A stretch of 64,000 nt of DNA from Anaerolineales bacterium (lineage in GTDB: Bacteria > Chloroflexota > Anaerolineae > 4572-78 > J111): positions 558,001 to 622,000 of the forward strand of contig JABTUK010000002.1 in the NCBI GenBank assembly GCA_015075405.1. The letters run 5' to 3'. A program made the translations under genes and the position numbers. The notes below the pieces were generated by a model. The model was not told the origin of the DNA and did no database searches. It saw only the letters and a list, made by a program, of their open reading frames with translations. Below are positions 35,468-43,309 of this stretch, piece after piece (the first letter of the stretch is position 1; each line of letters begins with the position of its first letter).

Positions 35468-37731
35468 GCACACCGATTATCCCCGAAACATTACATCAGA
35501 GTTTGATCAAAGCGATGGACGAAGCCCGCCAGCGCCGCCACGAATATGTGACCCTGGAACACCTGCTGCTGGCCTTGACCCAGGAAGCCAGGGCCAGCGA
35601 AATCCTGACGGCCTGCGGCGTGGATTTGAAGCGGCTGCGCCAGGATTTGAACGCTTATCTGGACAAAAACCTGGAACAACTACCCGAAAAGCTGCGCCTG
35701 GAGCCTGAAGAAACCCTGGGCTTCCGGCGGGTGCTGTCACGGGCGGTCTGGCACGCCCAATCGGCCAGCCAGCCGCAGCTTGAAAGCGGCGATGTGCTGG
35801 CGGCGCTGCTGGAAGAACCGGACTCGCAGGCCCGCTACCTGTTGGAGCAGCAGGGCGTCACCCGGCTCGACGTGTTGAACTACATCTCGCACGGGATCAG
35901 CCGCGAAGAGGCTGTCCCCACCGAGATGGCCGATGAAGACGAGGAAGCCGGCGAACGGGTCAAAGATCCCCTGGCCGCCTTCACCACCGACCTGGTTGAG
36001 CTGGCCGCCAGCGGCAAAATAGACCCCCTGATTGGCCGCACCGCCGAACTGGAACGGACCATTCAGGTTTTGTGCCGCCGGCTCAAGAATAATCCCTTGT
36101 TGGTGGGCGATGCCGGCGTGGGCAAAACGGCCATGGTCTACGGCCTGGCGACCCGCATTTACGAAGGCCAGGTGCCCGACTTGTTAAAAGAGGTCCACAT
36201 TTTTGCCCTGGATATGGGCCTGCTGCTGGCCGGGACCAAGTTTCGCGGCCAGTTTGAGGAGCGGGTGAAAGGAGTGCTGCGGGCGCTGCAAGATAAACCC
36301 CGCTCCATTTTGTTTATTGACGAAATCCATACCGTTGTCGGCGCGGGGGCCACCAGCGGCGGTTCGGTGGATGCCTCCAGCCTGCTCAAGCCGGCCCTGG
36401 CCAACGGCGAACTGCGCTGTATCGGCTCGACCACTCACGAAGAGTACAAAGCCCTGGAAAAAGATCGTGGTTTGGCCCGGCGCTTTCAAAAAATTGACAT
36501 CCTCGAGCCATCGGTTGAGGAAACGGTCCAAATCCTGACCGGCTTGAAACCTCGCTTTGAGGAACATCACGAGATCAGCTACACCGACGCGGCCATCCGC
36601 GCTGCCGCCGAACTGGCCGCCAAACATATCAACGACCGCTTTCTGCCCGACAAAGCCATTGACGTATTGGACGAAGCCGGGGCGCGCCAGCGCATCCAGC
36701 CCGCCGAAGCCCGCAAGGAGGTGCTGGACCGGCCAGAAGTCGAGGCAGTGGTGGCGGCCATGGCCCGCGTCCCCGCCGAAAGCGTCTCCGGCGACGACCG
36801 CACCCGCCTGAAACACCTGGACAGCGCCCTGCGCCAGTACATCTTCGGCCAGGCCGGAGCCATTGAAGCTATTGTCGCCGCCATTCGCCTGTCGCGGGCC
36901 GGCCTGCGCCTGCCCGACAAGCCGGTTGGCTCGTTCCTCTTTTTTGGCCCCACCGGCGTCGGCAAGACCGAACTGGCCCGTGTGTTGAGCCGTTCGCTGG
37001 GGGTGGAACTGCTGCGCTACGATATGAGCGAGTATTCCGAAAAGCACACCGTCAGCCGCTTGATTGGCGCGCCGCCCGGCTACGTCGGCTTTGACCAGGG
37101 TGGTTTGCTGACCGACGCCGTCCGCCGCCATCCCTACTCGGTGGTGCTGCTTGACGAAATCGAAAAGGCCCATCCCGACCTGTTCAACATTTTGCTCCAG
37201 GTGATGGACCACGCCACCCTGACCGACAACACCGGCCGCCGGGCCGATTTTCGCAACGTTATCTTGATTATGACCACCAACGCCGGGGCCAGGGAGTTGA
37301 CCGCCCAACCGATGGGCTTTGCCCCGGCGACCGCCGGCGACCCGGCCAAAAAGCCGCTGGAGCACCTGTTCAGCCCCGAATTTCGCAACCGGCTGGATGC
37401 GGTGGTTCGCTTTGACACCCTCTCCACGGAAACGATCAAACAAATTGTGGATAAGCAGATCAACGAGCTGCGGGCCGCCTTGCTGCCCAAGCAGATCAGC
37501 CTGGAGCTAAGCGAAGCTGCCCGAAGTTGGCTGGCCCAACACGGCTATCACAAAGATTTTGGGGCGCGGCCTATGTCGCGTCTGATTGACGACAAGCTGC
37601 GCAAACCCCTGGCCGAAGCCATGCTCTTTGGCGAGCTGGCCGATGGCGGCGGGACCGCCTGGGTGGATGTGGTGGAAAATGAGATCAGCTTGACTTATAC
37701 TTCATTGAAAATAGTTGTCAGTAATCAGTAG
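35464..37731 (+). CDS. clpA: Clp protease ATPase subunit ClpA
   Basis: 755 residues. N-terminal Clp_N repeat domain (about 1-150), first AAA+ module with Walker A GDAGVGKTA and Walker B ILFIDEIH, second with GPTGVGKTE and VLLDEIEKAHPD, and a D2-small domain ending. The region ELTAQPMGFAPATAGDPAKKPL occupies the place of the ClpP-binding loop (PMGF in place of IGL). The coiled-coil middle domain of ClpB is absent, which supports ClpA. Unfolds substrates for ClpP and probably handles tmRNA-tagged proteins. Confidence 0.96.
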   Translation: MSTPIIPETLHQSLIKAMDEARQRRHEYVTLEHLLLALTQEARASEILTACGVDLKRLRQDLNAYLDKNLEQLPEKLRLEPEETLGFRRVLSRAVWHAQSASQPQLESGDVLAALLEEPDSQARYLLEQQGVTRLDVLNYISHGISREEAVPTEMADEDEEAGERVKDPLAAFTTDLVELAASGKIDPLIGRTAELERTIQVLCRRLKNNPLLVGDAGVGKTAMVYGLATRIYEGQVPDLLKEVHIFALDMGLLLAGTKFRGQFEERVKGVLRALQDKPRSILFIDEIHTVVGAGATSGGSVDASSLLKPALANGELRCIGSTTHEEYKALEKDRGLARRFQKIDILEPSVEETVQILTGLKPRFEEHHEISYTDAAIRAAAELAAKHINDRFLPDKAIDVLDEAGARQRIQPAEARKEVLDRPEVEAVVAAMARVPAESVSGDDRTRLKHLDSALRQYIFGQAGAIEAIVAAIRLSRAGLRLPDKPVGSFLFFGPTGVGKTELARVLSRSLGVELLRYDMSEYSEKHTVSRLIGAPPGYVGFDQGGLLTDAVRRHPYSVVLLDEIEKAHPDLFNILLQVMDHATLTDNTGRRADFRNVILIMTTNAGARELTAQPMGFAPATAGDPAKKPLEHLFSPEFRNRLDAVVRFDTLSTETIKQIVDKQINELRAALLPKQISLELSEAARSWLAQHGYHKDFGARPMSRLIDDKLRKPLAEAMLFGELADGGGTAWVDVVENEISLTYTSLKIVVSNQ

Positions 37732-37913
37732 CCAGTAGTCAGAAAGTAATTTTCATTGTTGGTGTCGTCTCCAAGGGACTGTCCAACTCCTTCGTAAATA
37801 GACCGGTTGCTTGCTTTGCCAGGTCGCAAGGCAAGCTTTGCACTCCATTTTCACGCTTCGCGTCGGTGGCGTGCTCAAGCGCGTAAACACTCCTCAGATA
37901 ACAGGCAGATGTA

Positions 37914-38294
37914 ATGAAATTTCTGATACCCTTGCTTATTTTAATCTTACTCTTAATAGTAGCCGCGTGCAGTGAGGCCCAGACAATCTCCTCCGCGCCG
38001 GCCAATGGCGACATCCCTATCAACGGCGAGCAGATCTTTGTTAGCTATTGCAGCCCCTGTCACGGCCCGACCGGTGAAGGTATCGCCGGGCTGGGTAAAC
38101 CCCTGAACAGCAGCGATTTTGTGGCCGGCCTATCCGATGCGGAGCTATTGGCTTTTATCAAGACTGGCCGGCCGGTGGATGATCCACTCAATACCAGCGG
38201 GGTGGCCATGCCGCCCAAAGGCGGCAATCCAGCCTTGACCGATGAGCAGTTGCAGGCCATTGTGGCCCATCTTCGCTCCATTCATATCCCCTAA
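37914..38294 (+). CDS. Small cytochrome c lipoprotein
   Basis: 126 residues. A signal with the lipobox VAAC (Cys about 19) and one haem-binding motif CSPCHG (about 46-50), with the axial Met likely in GVAMPPKGG (about 100). A mono-haem class I cytochrome c anchored on the outer face of the membrane and presumably shuttling electrons to an oxidase. No oxidase gene is adjacent. Confidence 0.9.
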   Translation: MKFLIPLLILILLLIVAACSEAQTISSAPANGDIPINGEQIFVSYCSPCHGPTGEGIAGLGKPLNSSDFVAGLSDAELLAFIKTGRPVDDPLNTSGVAMPPKGGNPALTDEQLQAIVAHLRSIHIP

Positions 38295-38317
38295 CCTGGA
38301 CAAGCCAGAGCCAAAAA

Positions 38318-38400
38318 AGTTCTCTCGCCAAGACGCAAAGACGCAAAGATTTTTAATAATTTTTTCTTGGCGTTCTTGGCGGCTTTGCGTGAGATTTTCT
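38318..38400. repeat. Dispersed palindrome, CGCCAAGACGCAAAG family, second copy
   Basis: TCTCGCCAAGACGCAAAGAC faces GGCGTTCTTGGCGGCTTTGCGTGAGA around an AT-rich loop. Confidence 0.7.
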
Positions 38401-38443
38401 TGCTCAATGTACAAGGACTCAATTGCTAAGGCACTAATTTTAA

Positions 38444-38728
38444 TCATGACCGCCTCCAATCGCACGAATGTAACCGGCAGTACCACAGCAACAGCCAAGC
38501 GCTGGAAAGGGTATAAAACGAGTGTAAAACCCAGACCGGCCCCGGCGGCAGACTGATCAGGTAAAGCCAATAGATCAGGTTGCCCAGATTGACCAGAATC
38601 AGGTTCAAACGGCTGTAGGAGCGCAAATCTCTGGTCTGGTAGGCCCGGCGCAGCATCGGCACGTGACTGCCGACAAAGATAAGGCTGGAGATAGCTCCGG
38701 CCAGCAGAGAAAGTTGTTGGGTGTCCAT
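38444..38728 (-). CDS. PQ-loop/SemiSWEET-like three-helix membrane protein
   Basis: 94 residues with three membrane spans; the first carries GAISSLIFVGSHVPMLRRAYQTRDL, a PQ-loop-like turn (VP in place of PQ), and the second SRLNLILVNLGNLIYWLYLI. SemiSWEETs are small sugar facilitators that dimerise. Lacks the full PQ, so transport function is tentative. Confidence 0.72.
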   Translation of the reverse strand: MDTQQLSLLAGAISSLIFVGSHVPMLRRAYQTRDLRSYSRLNLILVNLGNLIYWLYLISLPPGPVWVLHSFYTLSSAWLLLWYCRLHSCDWRRS

Positions 38729-38773
38729 AACTTATTTCTTTTGAATTGATAGGTGAAACGCAACTCTTCAAAT

Positions 38774-38879
38774 GTGTCATTTCGAGGCTGAAAGCCGAGA
38801 AATCTCCGTGGTCGTTGTCTGCAAACTACGGATGAGAAGATTTCTCGCTCGCTGCGTAGCGTGTCGCTCGAAATGACAT
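38774..38879. repeat. Dispersed palindrome, GTCATTTCGAG...CTCGAAATGAC
   Basis: GTCATTTCGAGGCTGAAAGC and GCGTAGCGTGTCGCTCGAAATGAC arms, with inner GAAATCT / AGATTTC. A partial copy is at about 41431-41466. Confidence 0.6.
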
Positions 38880-38912
38880 AGCCGAGTAGTTGTCGTGAAA
38901 CGTAGTGGAAAT

Positions 38913-38959
38913 GGAGTCCAAACCTTGGTTTGGAAAAGCCAAAGCAAGCTTTGGACTCC
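38913..38959. repeat. Dispersed palindrome TGGAGTCCAAA..TTTGGACTCCA
   Basis: Same family as 3209-3235 and 41333-41379. It lies just after the stop of the FAD oxidoreductase gene. Confidence 0.65.
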
Positions 38960-38976
38960 ATTTTTTTACATTGCCA

Positions 38977-40308
38977 TTAGGTAAAAGCCACATTCAGCCC
39001 GCTGCTGCTGGGCGTTCTATCGCGCCGTTTGGCTGCTTCCTGGGTTATTTTGGCGGCCAGTTGGCGGCGTTCGCGGCGAGCCTGTTCCCACGGCTCGATC
39101 ACTTCCACCTGCGGCCAGCGCCGGTCCTGATCGGTCGTTAGCTTCCACAGTTCGGCCATGGTTCGGCTTAGCCGCTGCTGAAACGCGCCGGCCAACCCTG
39201 CCAGGTTGGGGGCAGCGCCGTAGGCTTGCAGCGTTTTATCCAGGGCCAGACTGCCCAGCACCGCTGCCGTCATGCCCATGGCGTGAACCGGATTGAGCGT
39301 GAAAGCCGCGTCGCCACACACCAGCAGCCCCTCCAGATAGCGCGGCAGCCGCTCATAATGGCGCGTCCGGTTTTCGGTGCGGCGGTAGCCGCGTGGTTCG
39401 GTCAACGGTTCGGCGGCGCATAGAGCTTCGTAAAACTGCGACGCGGCCAGGCTGCGGGCAAAATCCAGAAAGCCGGCTTCGCTCGTCGGCGGGTGGTCAC
39501 CGGCCATGCCGTGCAGCGTCACATGCCAGCGGTCGCCCTCGATGGGCAGAATCACGCCGCCACGGGTGCTGTGGGTGGGCGTGGGACGGACGTACAGAGT
39601 TTTCCAGCTTTCGCCAAAGTTGGCCGGGCGACGGTACAGGCGGCTGCTATAGCCGGTAAAGGCATTGACCACTGTTTCCTGGGGCGGGGTATACCCCAAA
39701 TCGGCCAACCACTGCGGCGCTTGAGAATCGCGCCCGCTGGCATCCAGCACCAGGTCAGCCGCCAGGGTAGCTTCCTGGGCCGGCCAGCCGCCGCGCCGGC
39801 GCAAGCGCACCCCGGTTACCCGTCGTCTCGACCGGTCAACCAGCAGTTCTTCGACGCCGTGCTCGGAGAGAATCCGTATCCTCGGCTGGGCTGCTACCCG
39901 GCGGTAGATGGCGCTTTCCAACAATGGCCGGCTGCTGCTCAGGGTGATGAGTCCGCCCTGCTGCCGGAGCTGGTGATACTCCCCGGCCACAAAAAAGGCC
40001 ATTTCACTGCCCCCATGCACCGCTTCTGCGCCCTGGCTGATTAATTCGGCGGTCAGGCCGGGAAACTGTTTTTCCAAAAGCTGCTGGCCTCGCACCGGCA
40101 GCGAGTGAGCGTGGTGAGCCTGGGGCACACCCCGCCGGAACTGCGGCGCATCGAGCTGGCTGTCCCGTTCGATAATTGTGACCCTGGCAAAGTAATCGGC
40201 CAAAACCCGCGCGGCGGTCAGGCCGGCAATCCCGCTGCCGATAACTACGGCATGGCCAAAGGCGGCCGGGTTCGACCGGTTGCGAGCGATAATTGTCTTG
40301 TCATTCAT
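38977..40308 (-). CDS. FAD-dependent oxidoreductase, halogenase/geranylgeranyl-reductase-like
   Basis: 443 residues from the ATG at 40308, behind GAGGTTAAACAG. The FAD Rossmann motif is VVIGSGIAGLTAARVLADYFARVTIIERD (about 19-48) and the second FAD motif is GLLVCGDAAFTLNPVHAMGMTAAVLGSL (about 330-360). RRGVPQAHHAHSLPVRGQQLLE is a stretch typical of the PHBH-fold monooxygenase-like group with a tryptophan-halogenase flavour. The substrate is unknown; carotenoid, quinone or lipid modification are all possible. It stands alone. Confidence 0.8.
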   Translation of the reverse strand: MNDKTIIARNRSNPAAFGHAVVIGSGIAGLTAARVLADYFARVTIIERDSQLDAPQFRRGVPQAHHAHSLPVRGQQLLEKQFPGLTAELISQGAEAVHGGSEMAFFVAGEYHQLRQQGGLITLSSSRPLLESAIYRRVAAQPRIRILSEHGVEELLVDRSRRRVTGVRLRRRGGWPAQEATLAADLVLDASGRDSQAPQWLADLGYTPPQETVVNAFTGYSSRLYRRPANFGESWKTLYVRPTPTHSTRGGVILPIEGDRWHVTLHGMAGDHPPTSEAGFLDFARSLAASQFYEALCAAEPLTEPRGYRRTENRTRHYERLPRYLEGLLVCGDAAFTLNPVHAMGMTAAVLGSLALDKTLQAYGAAPNLAGLAGAFQQRLSRTMAELWKLTTDQDRRWPQVEVIEPWEQARRERRQLAAKITQEAAKRRDRTPSSSGLNVAFT

Positions 40309-40518
40309 CTGTTTAACCTCGTTGCAATCAAAATGTAACTTCATAATGCCAGTATACCGCAAATGGTTGATAGCGAATCTCCCAAAAGATAGGTTTTAGG
40401 GTTTAAATTGGTTTTAACCACCGGTTAGATCGGTTATATAACCCACTATACCTGTCCAGCGCACCAGGAATGTAATCCAAAAGCGCTCCAAAAAGCGTTC
40501 CAGCAGAGTCAAGACGAC

Positions 40519-40544
40519 AAAAAAGGCCACCCGTATCGGTGGCC
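40519..40544 (-). terminator. Strong intrinsic terminator
   Basis: On the minus strand GGCCACC, GATACG, GGTGGCC, then TTTTTT. It ends the leftward transcript that includes DUF2997. 40309-40691 otherwise holds only a GAGTTCC tandem-repeat array at 40595-40655. Confidence 0.85.
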
Positions 40545-40691
40545 TTCTGCTAAAGCAGACGAGCTGTGTAAGCGCCCAAATTTTACTTCCCGTTTTGAGT
40601 TCCTACCAGTTCCCTTAGTTCCCTGGGAACTGATAGAATTTGGGGGAACTTATTTTTAGACGATTACTATGTAGGGGATGATCATTTCCTT

Positions 40692-40901
40692 TTAACCGCT
40701 TTTCTGCCACTGCCTCTGTTTGACCTGCTCTTGAGTCGTTTCCTGGGCTTCGGGGGTCATCTCCCGCGCCTCGATCTGGCCGCCCAACACCGCCTCCAAC
40801 TCTTTGGTCAACTCCAAACAGGTCAGGCCCTTCACTCCCCGCACCAAAAGCTGAACCTGACCATCCTTGCCAATAATCACTTCAATCTCTTGCAAATCCA
40901 T
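40692..40901 (-). CDS. DUF2997 protein
   Basis: 69 residues. MDLQEIEVIIGKDGQVQLLVRGVKG then CLELTKELEAVLGG matches DUF2997, a tiny beta-beta-alpha domain that accompanies DUF1257 proteins in cyanobacteria and Chloroflexota. The role is unknown; co-occurrence with DUF1257 suggests a complex. The last gene before the terminator at 40519-40544. Confidence 0.8.
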   Translation of the reverse strand: MDLQEIEVIIGKDGQVQLLVRGVKGLTCLELTKELEAVLGGQIEAREMTPEAQETTQEQVKQRQWQKSG

Positions 40902-40922
40902 TTTTCAATCTCCAATCTCCAT

Positions 40923-41306
40923 CTAAGCCACCCGGCGCAGCACCAGCCGAATCTGGCCATCCTGCTCTTCTTGAGTCACCAGATTGAAGCCCTGAGCTTT
41001 CAGTTTGGCTCGCGCGGCGTGGTAAGCATAACGCTGCGTCACCTGCTGTTGAAACTCCTCTCGCTTGGGGCCGCCAATGCCCCACCAATCGGCCACAATT
41101 TCATACGACTCGCCGGTTTTGCGGAAGCCAATCTCCCGGCCCAATAAGCCGCCCGCGCGGACTTTGATCTCAGCCTTGACGTTGGCAGCGGCAAAACCAC
41201 GCACGTCAACCTCGCCCTCTTCGTAGGTATAGCCCAACTCCTCCAGCGCCTGGAGTAAAAACTGCTTTTCGACCATATGGGTTTTTATGCGGGTAAAATG
41301 GGACAT
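40923..41306 (-). CDS. DUF1257 (Ycf35-like) protein
   Basis: 127 residues beginning MSHFTRIKTHMVEKQFLLQALEELGYTYEEGEVDVRG, the Ycf35/DUF1257 pattern, with IGFRKTGESYEIVADWWG in the middle. Found in cyanobacteria, plastids and Chloroflexota, usually next to DUF2997 and an AAA ATPase; here no ATPase adjoins but an Hsp70-like gene lies upstream. Function unknown. Confidence 0.85.
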   Translation of the reverse strand: MSHFTRIKTHMVEKQFLLQALEELGYTYEEGEVDVRGFAAANVKAEIKVRAGGLLGREIGFRKTGESYEIVADWWGIGGPKREEFQQQVTQRYAYHAARAKLKAQGFNLVTQEEQDGQIRLVLRRVA

Positions 41307-41332
41307 TTTGTTTTACCTTTCTGTATAGGGAT

Positions 41333-41379
41333 GGAGTCCAAAGCTTGCTTTGGCTCTTCCAAAGCAAGCTTTGGACTCC
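41333..41379. repeat. Dispersed palindrome TGGAGTCCAAAGCTTGCTTTGG
   Basis: GGAGTCCAAAGCTTGCTTTGG faces CCAAAGCAAGCTTTGGACTCC across CTCTT. Longest copy of the family. Confidence 0.7.
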
Positions 41380-41507
41380 TATTTCCATAATTGCCAACTC
41401 CCTTTGGTCACATTTATTAATTTTAATCGTAATTTCGAGGGATTCCTCCCTTCGGTCGGAATGACATGACCATGTTCGGCCGTCTGTAGTCGGTGGTCAG
41501 TGGTCAT

Positions 41508-43100
41508 TTAGGTCAGCTTGACCACCGGATAAGCCTGGTATAATAACCGCCCGGTCTGCAAATCCCGCGCGGTCAGGAGCAGCCGCTTGTTGCCGTCTAC
41601 CGAGAACTCAACCTCAAAGCGGGGTTCGCCACGCCGGGCCGGCGGGTCGGCCACCAGGAAGGTGGGCTGGCCCTCGTTCATCCAAAACAGATGGCGGCGT
41701 TCCGATTCGTCCGGCTCGACCGGCATAACCCGCGCCGCGCCGCTGGGGTCAAAAACCAACTCGACCGGCTGCCCGCCGCCGCGCGGCGAAGAGTCGCCCA
41801 CCTCAAAAATAGCCAGGCCGAGATGGGTCTGCCCGTCGTAAGCGGCTTTGACCGTCAGCCGGGCTACCGCTTCCGGGGTGGGGTAAGGTGTGCCCCGCGA
41901 CACCAGGGGGCGATAATCGTAGCCGCCCTGGTCGCGCCTGAGATGGCGAATGGCGTAATCGTGCTGGATGTGGTCGTAAAAATCCACCCCGGCCACAAAA
42001 GCCGCCGCGCCGCGCGCAATCGCATCCAGCGGACGGCCCAGCATCACCCGTTCCCGGCCAAAGATGCGCCGCAAGGTACTCTGCACGGAAGGGATGTGGC
42101 TGCTGCCGCCGACCATCAGCACCGCTTTGATATGCTCTTCCAGGTAACCCCGCTCGCGGGCGCTGTTCAGGGCACGGCGCATGGTCTGGTCAATCTGGCG
42201 GTAGGCGTCGTGCTCGTCCAGCAGTTCTTCCAACCGGCTGCGGGTCAACTGGGCGGTCAAAGCCGTCCCAGTTTCCGGGTTGACCACGCTGATGCCGGCC
42301 CGCTCCTCAAAGGAGAGACGTTCTTTGGCCCGCTCGCACTCGACCAGCAACGCATTGCTGATCGGACGAATTTCCTCATCGGCGTCGCTGCGCCGGTTTT
42401 GGCGCAGCACATCCTGAAATATCCACTGGTCCAGAGTCATCCCGCCCAGGTCGGCTCCGGCTTTGCCCAGCACCCGGCAGCGCCGCCCGCTCTGCTGCTG
42501 CGGTTCAGCTTCGATCAGAATGGTCGAGACATCCAATGTGCCGCCGCCAAAATCAAAAATCAGGTAAACATCGCCGGGCTGAATGGGCGCGCCGTAGCCC
42601 AGGGCCGCCGCCGACGGCTCGTCAATCAGCCGGAAGCGGGGCATCCCGGCGGCTTTGGCCACCTCGCCCAGCCAGTCCTCGTAATGCTCAAAAGCCTCGA
42701 CCGGCGCGGTGAAGGCCACTTCCTCCTGGCCCAGGTTCAACTCGGCGGCGGCAAAGAGGAGCACACTCGACAGGAAATCGCGCCCGGCGTCGAAGGGTGA
42801 AAGCTGCTGCCCGTCGAGGCGCAGCTTGAGCGGGCTGCGGTTGACAATGTAGCGCTTCATCCAGCGGAAGGTGCGCGGCGAGCTGTACAGGTTTTGCTGC
42901 AACACCTGGCTGCCAATCCAGCGGCGGCGGTCTTCCGTATAGTGAATCAGCGACGGTATGACCGAAGCCTGGCCGTCGCTCTGTTGATAGACCCGGCCAA
43001 AATCGGGCACGTGCAGCAGGTCAGCCGATTGAGTTGTTTCATTCCAGACGGCTACGACCGTATTCGAGGTTCCAAAATCAATGGCCAAACGGCCCGGCAT
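41508..43100 (-). CDS. Hsp70/DnaK-like ATPase
   Basis: 530 residues, shorter than DnaK (about 640). The actin-like ATPase is complete: LAIDFGTSNTVVAVW (phosphate 1), IDEPSAAALGYGA, FDFGGGTLDVSTILIE (phosphate 2) and VLMVGGSSHIPSVQSTLRRIFG (adenosine). A reduced beta-domain (about 400-530) lacks the helical lid. Such stand-alone Hsp70 relatives act on dedicated partners. It lies downstream of the HEAT/WD40 gene on the same strand. Confidence 0.9.
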   Translation of the reverse strand: MPGRLAIDFGTSNTVVAVWNETTQSADLLHVPDFGRVYQQSDGQASVIPSLIHYTEDRRRWIGSQVLQQNLYSSPRTFRWMKRYIVNRSPLKLRLDGQQLSPFDAGRDFLSSVLLFAAAELNLGQEEVAFTAPVEAFEHYEDWLGEVAKAAGMPRFRLIDEPSAAALGYGAPIQPGDVYLIFDFGGGTLDVSTILIEAEPQQQSGRRCRVLGKAGADLGGMTLDQWIFQDVLRQNRRSDADEEIRPISNALLVECERAKERLSFEERAGISVVNPETGTALTAQLTRSRLEELLDEHDAYRQIDQTMRRALNSARERGYLEEHIKAVLMVGGSSHIPSVQSTLRRIFGRERVMLGRPLDAIARGAAAFVAGVDFYDHIQHDYAIRHLRRDQGGYDYRPLVSRGTPYPTPEAVARLTVKAAYDGQTHLGLAIFEVGDSSPRGGGQPVELVFDPSGAARVMPVEPDESERRHLFWMNEGQPTFLVADPPARRGEPRFEVEFSVDGNKRLLLTARDLQTGRLLYQAYPVVKLT

Positions 43101-43204
43101 AGTGTATCCCCTTCACCTTCCATAGCATTTTACCTTGATCTGTCAACCCGGCAAAACGGTTACTTCGGGAGTTCCAAGATTTAAATCATCCAACAAATTT
43201 GACC

Positions 43205-43285
43205 CGCGTGATGCGTGAACCGTGATACGTGAGGATTTTTCGCCTGGAATCATCACGTATCACGCATCACGTTTCACAGGCTTTG
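43205..43285. repeat. Tandem-repeat hairpin (CGTGATGCGTGAACCGTGATACGTGA)
   Basis: GCGTGATGCGTGAACCGTGA faces ATCACGTATCACGCATCACG. Sits between the HEAT/WD40 stop and the Hsp70-like start and may decouple the two. Confidence 0.65.
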
Positions 43286-43309
43286 GTTAATTACTTTCTT
43301 GGAGTTGCC

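Noticed and set aside
36184..37443. A 419-codon open frame antisense to clpA
   Set aside because: Shadow of a highly conserved gene in a GC-rich genome.
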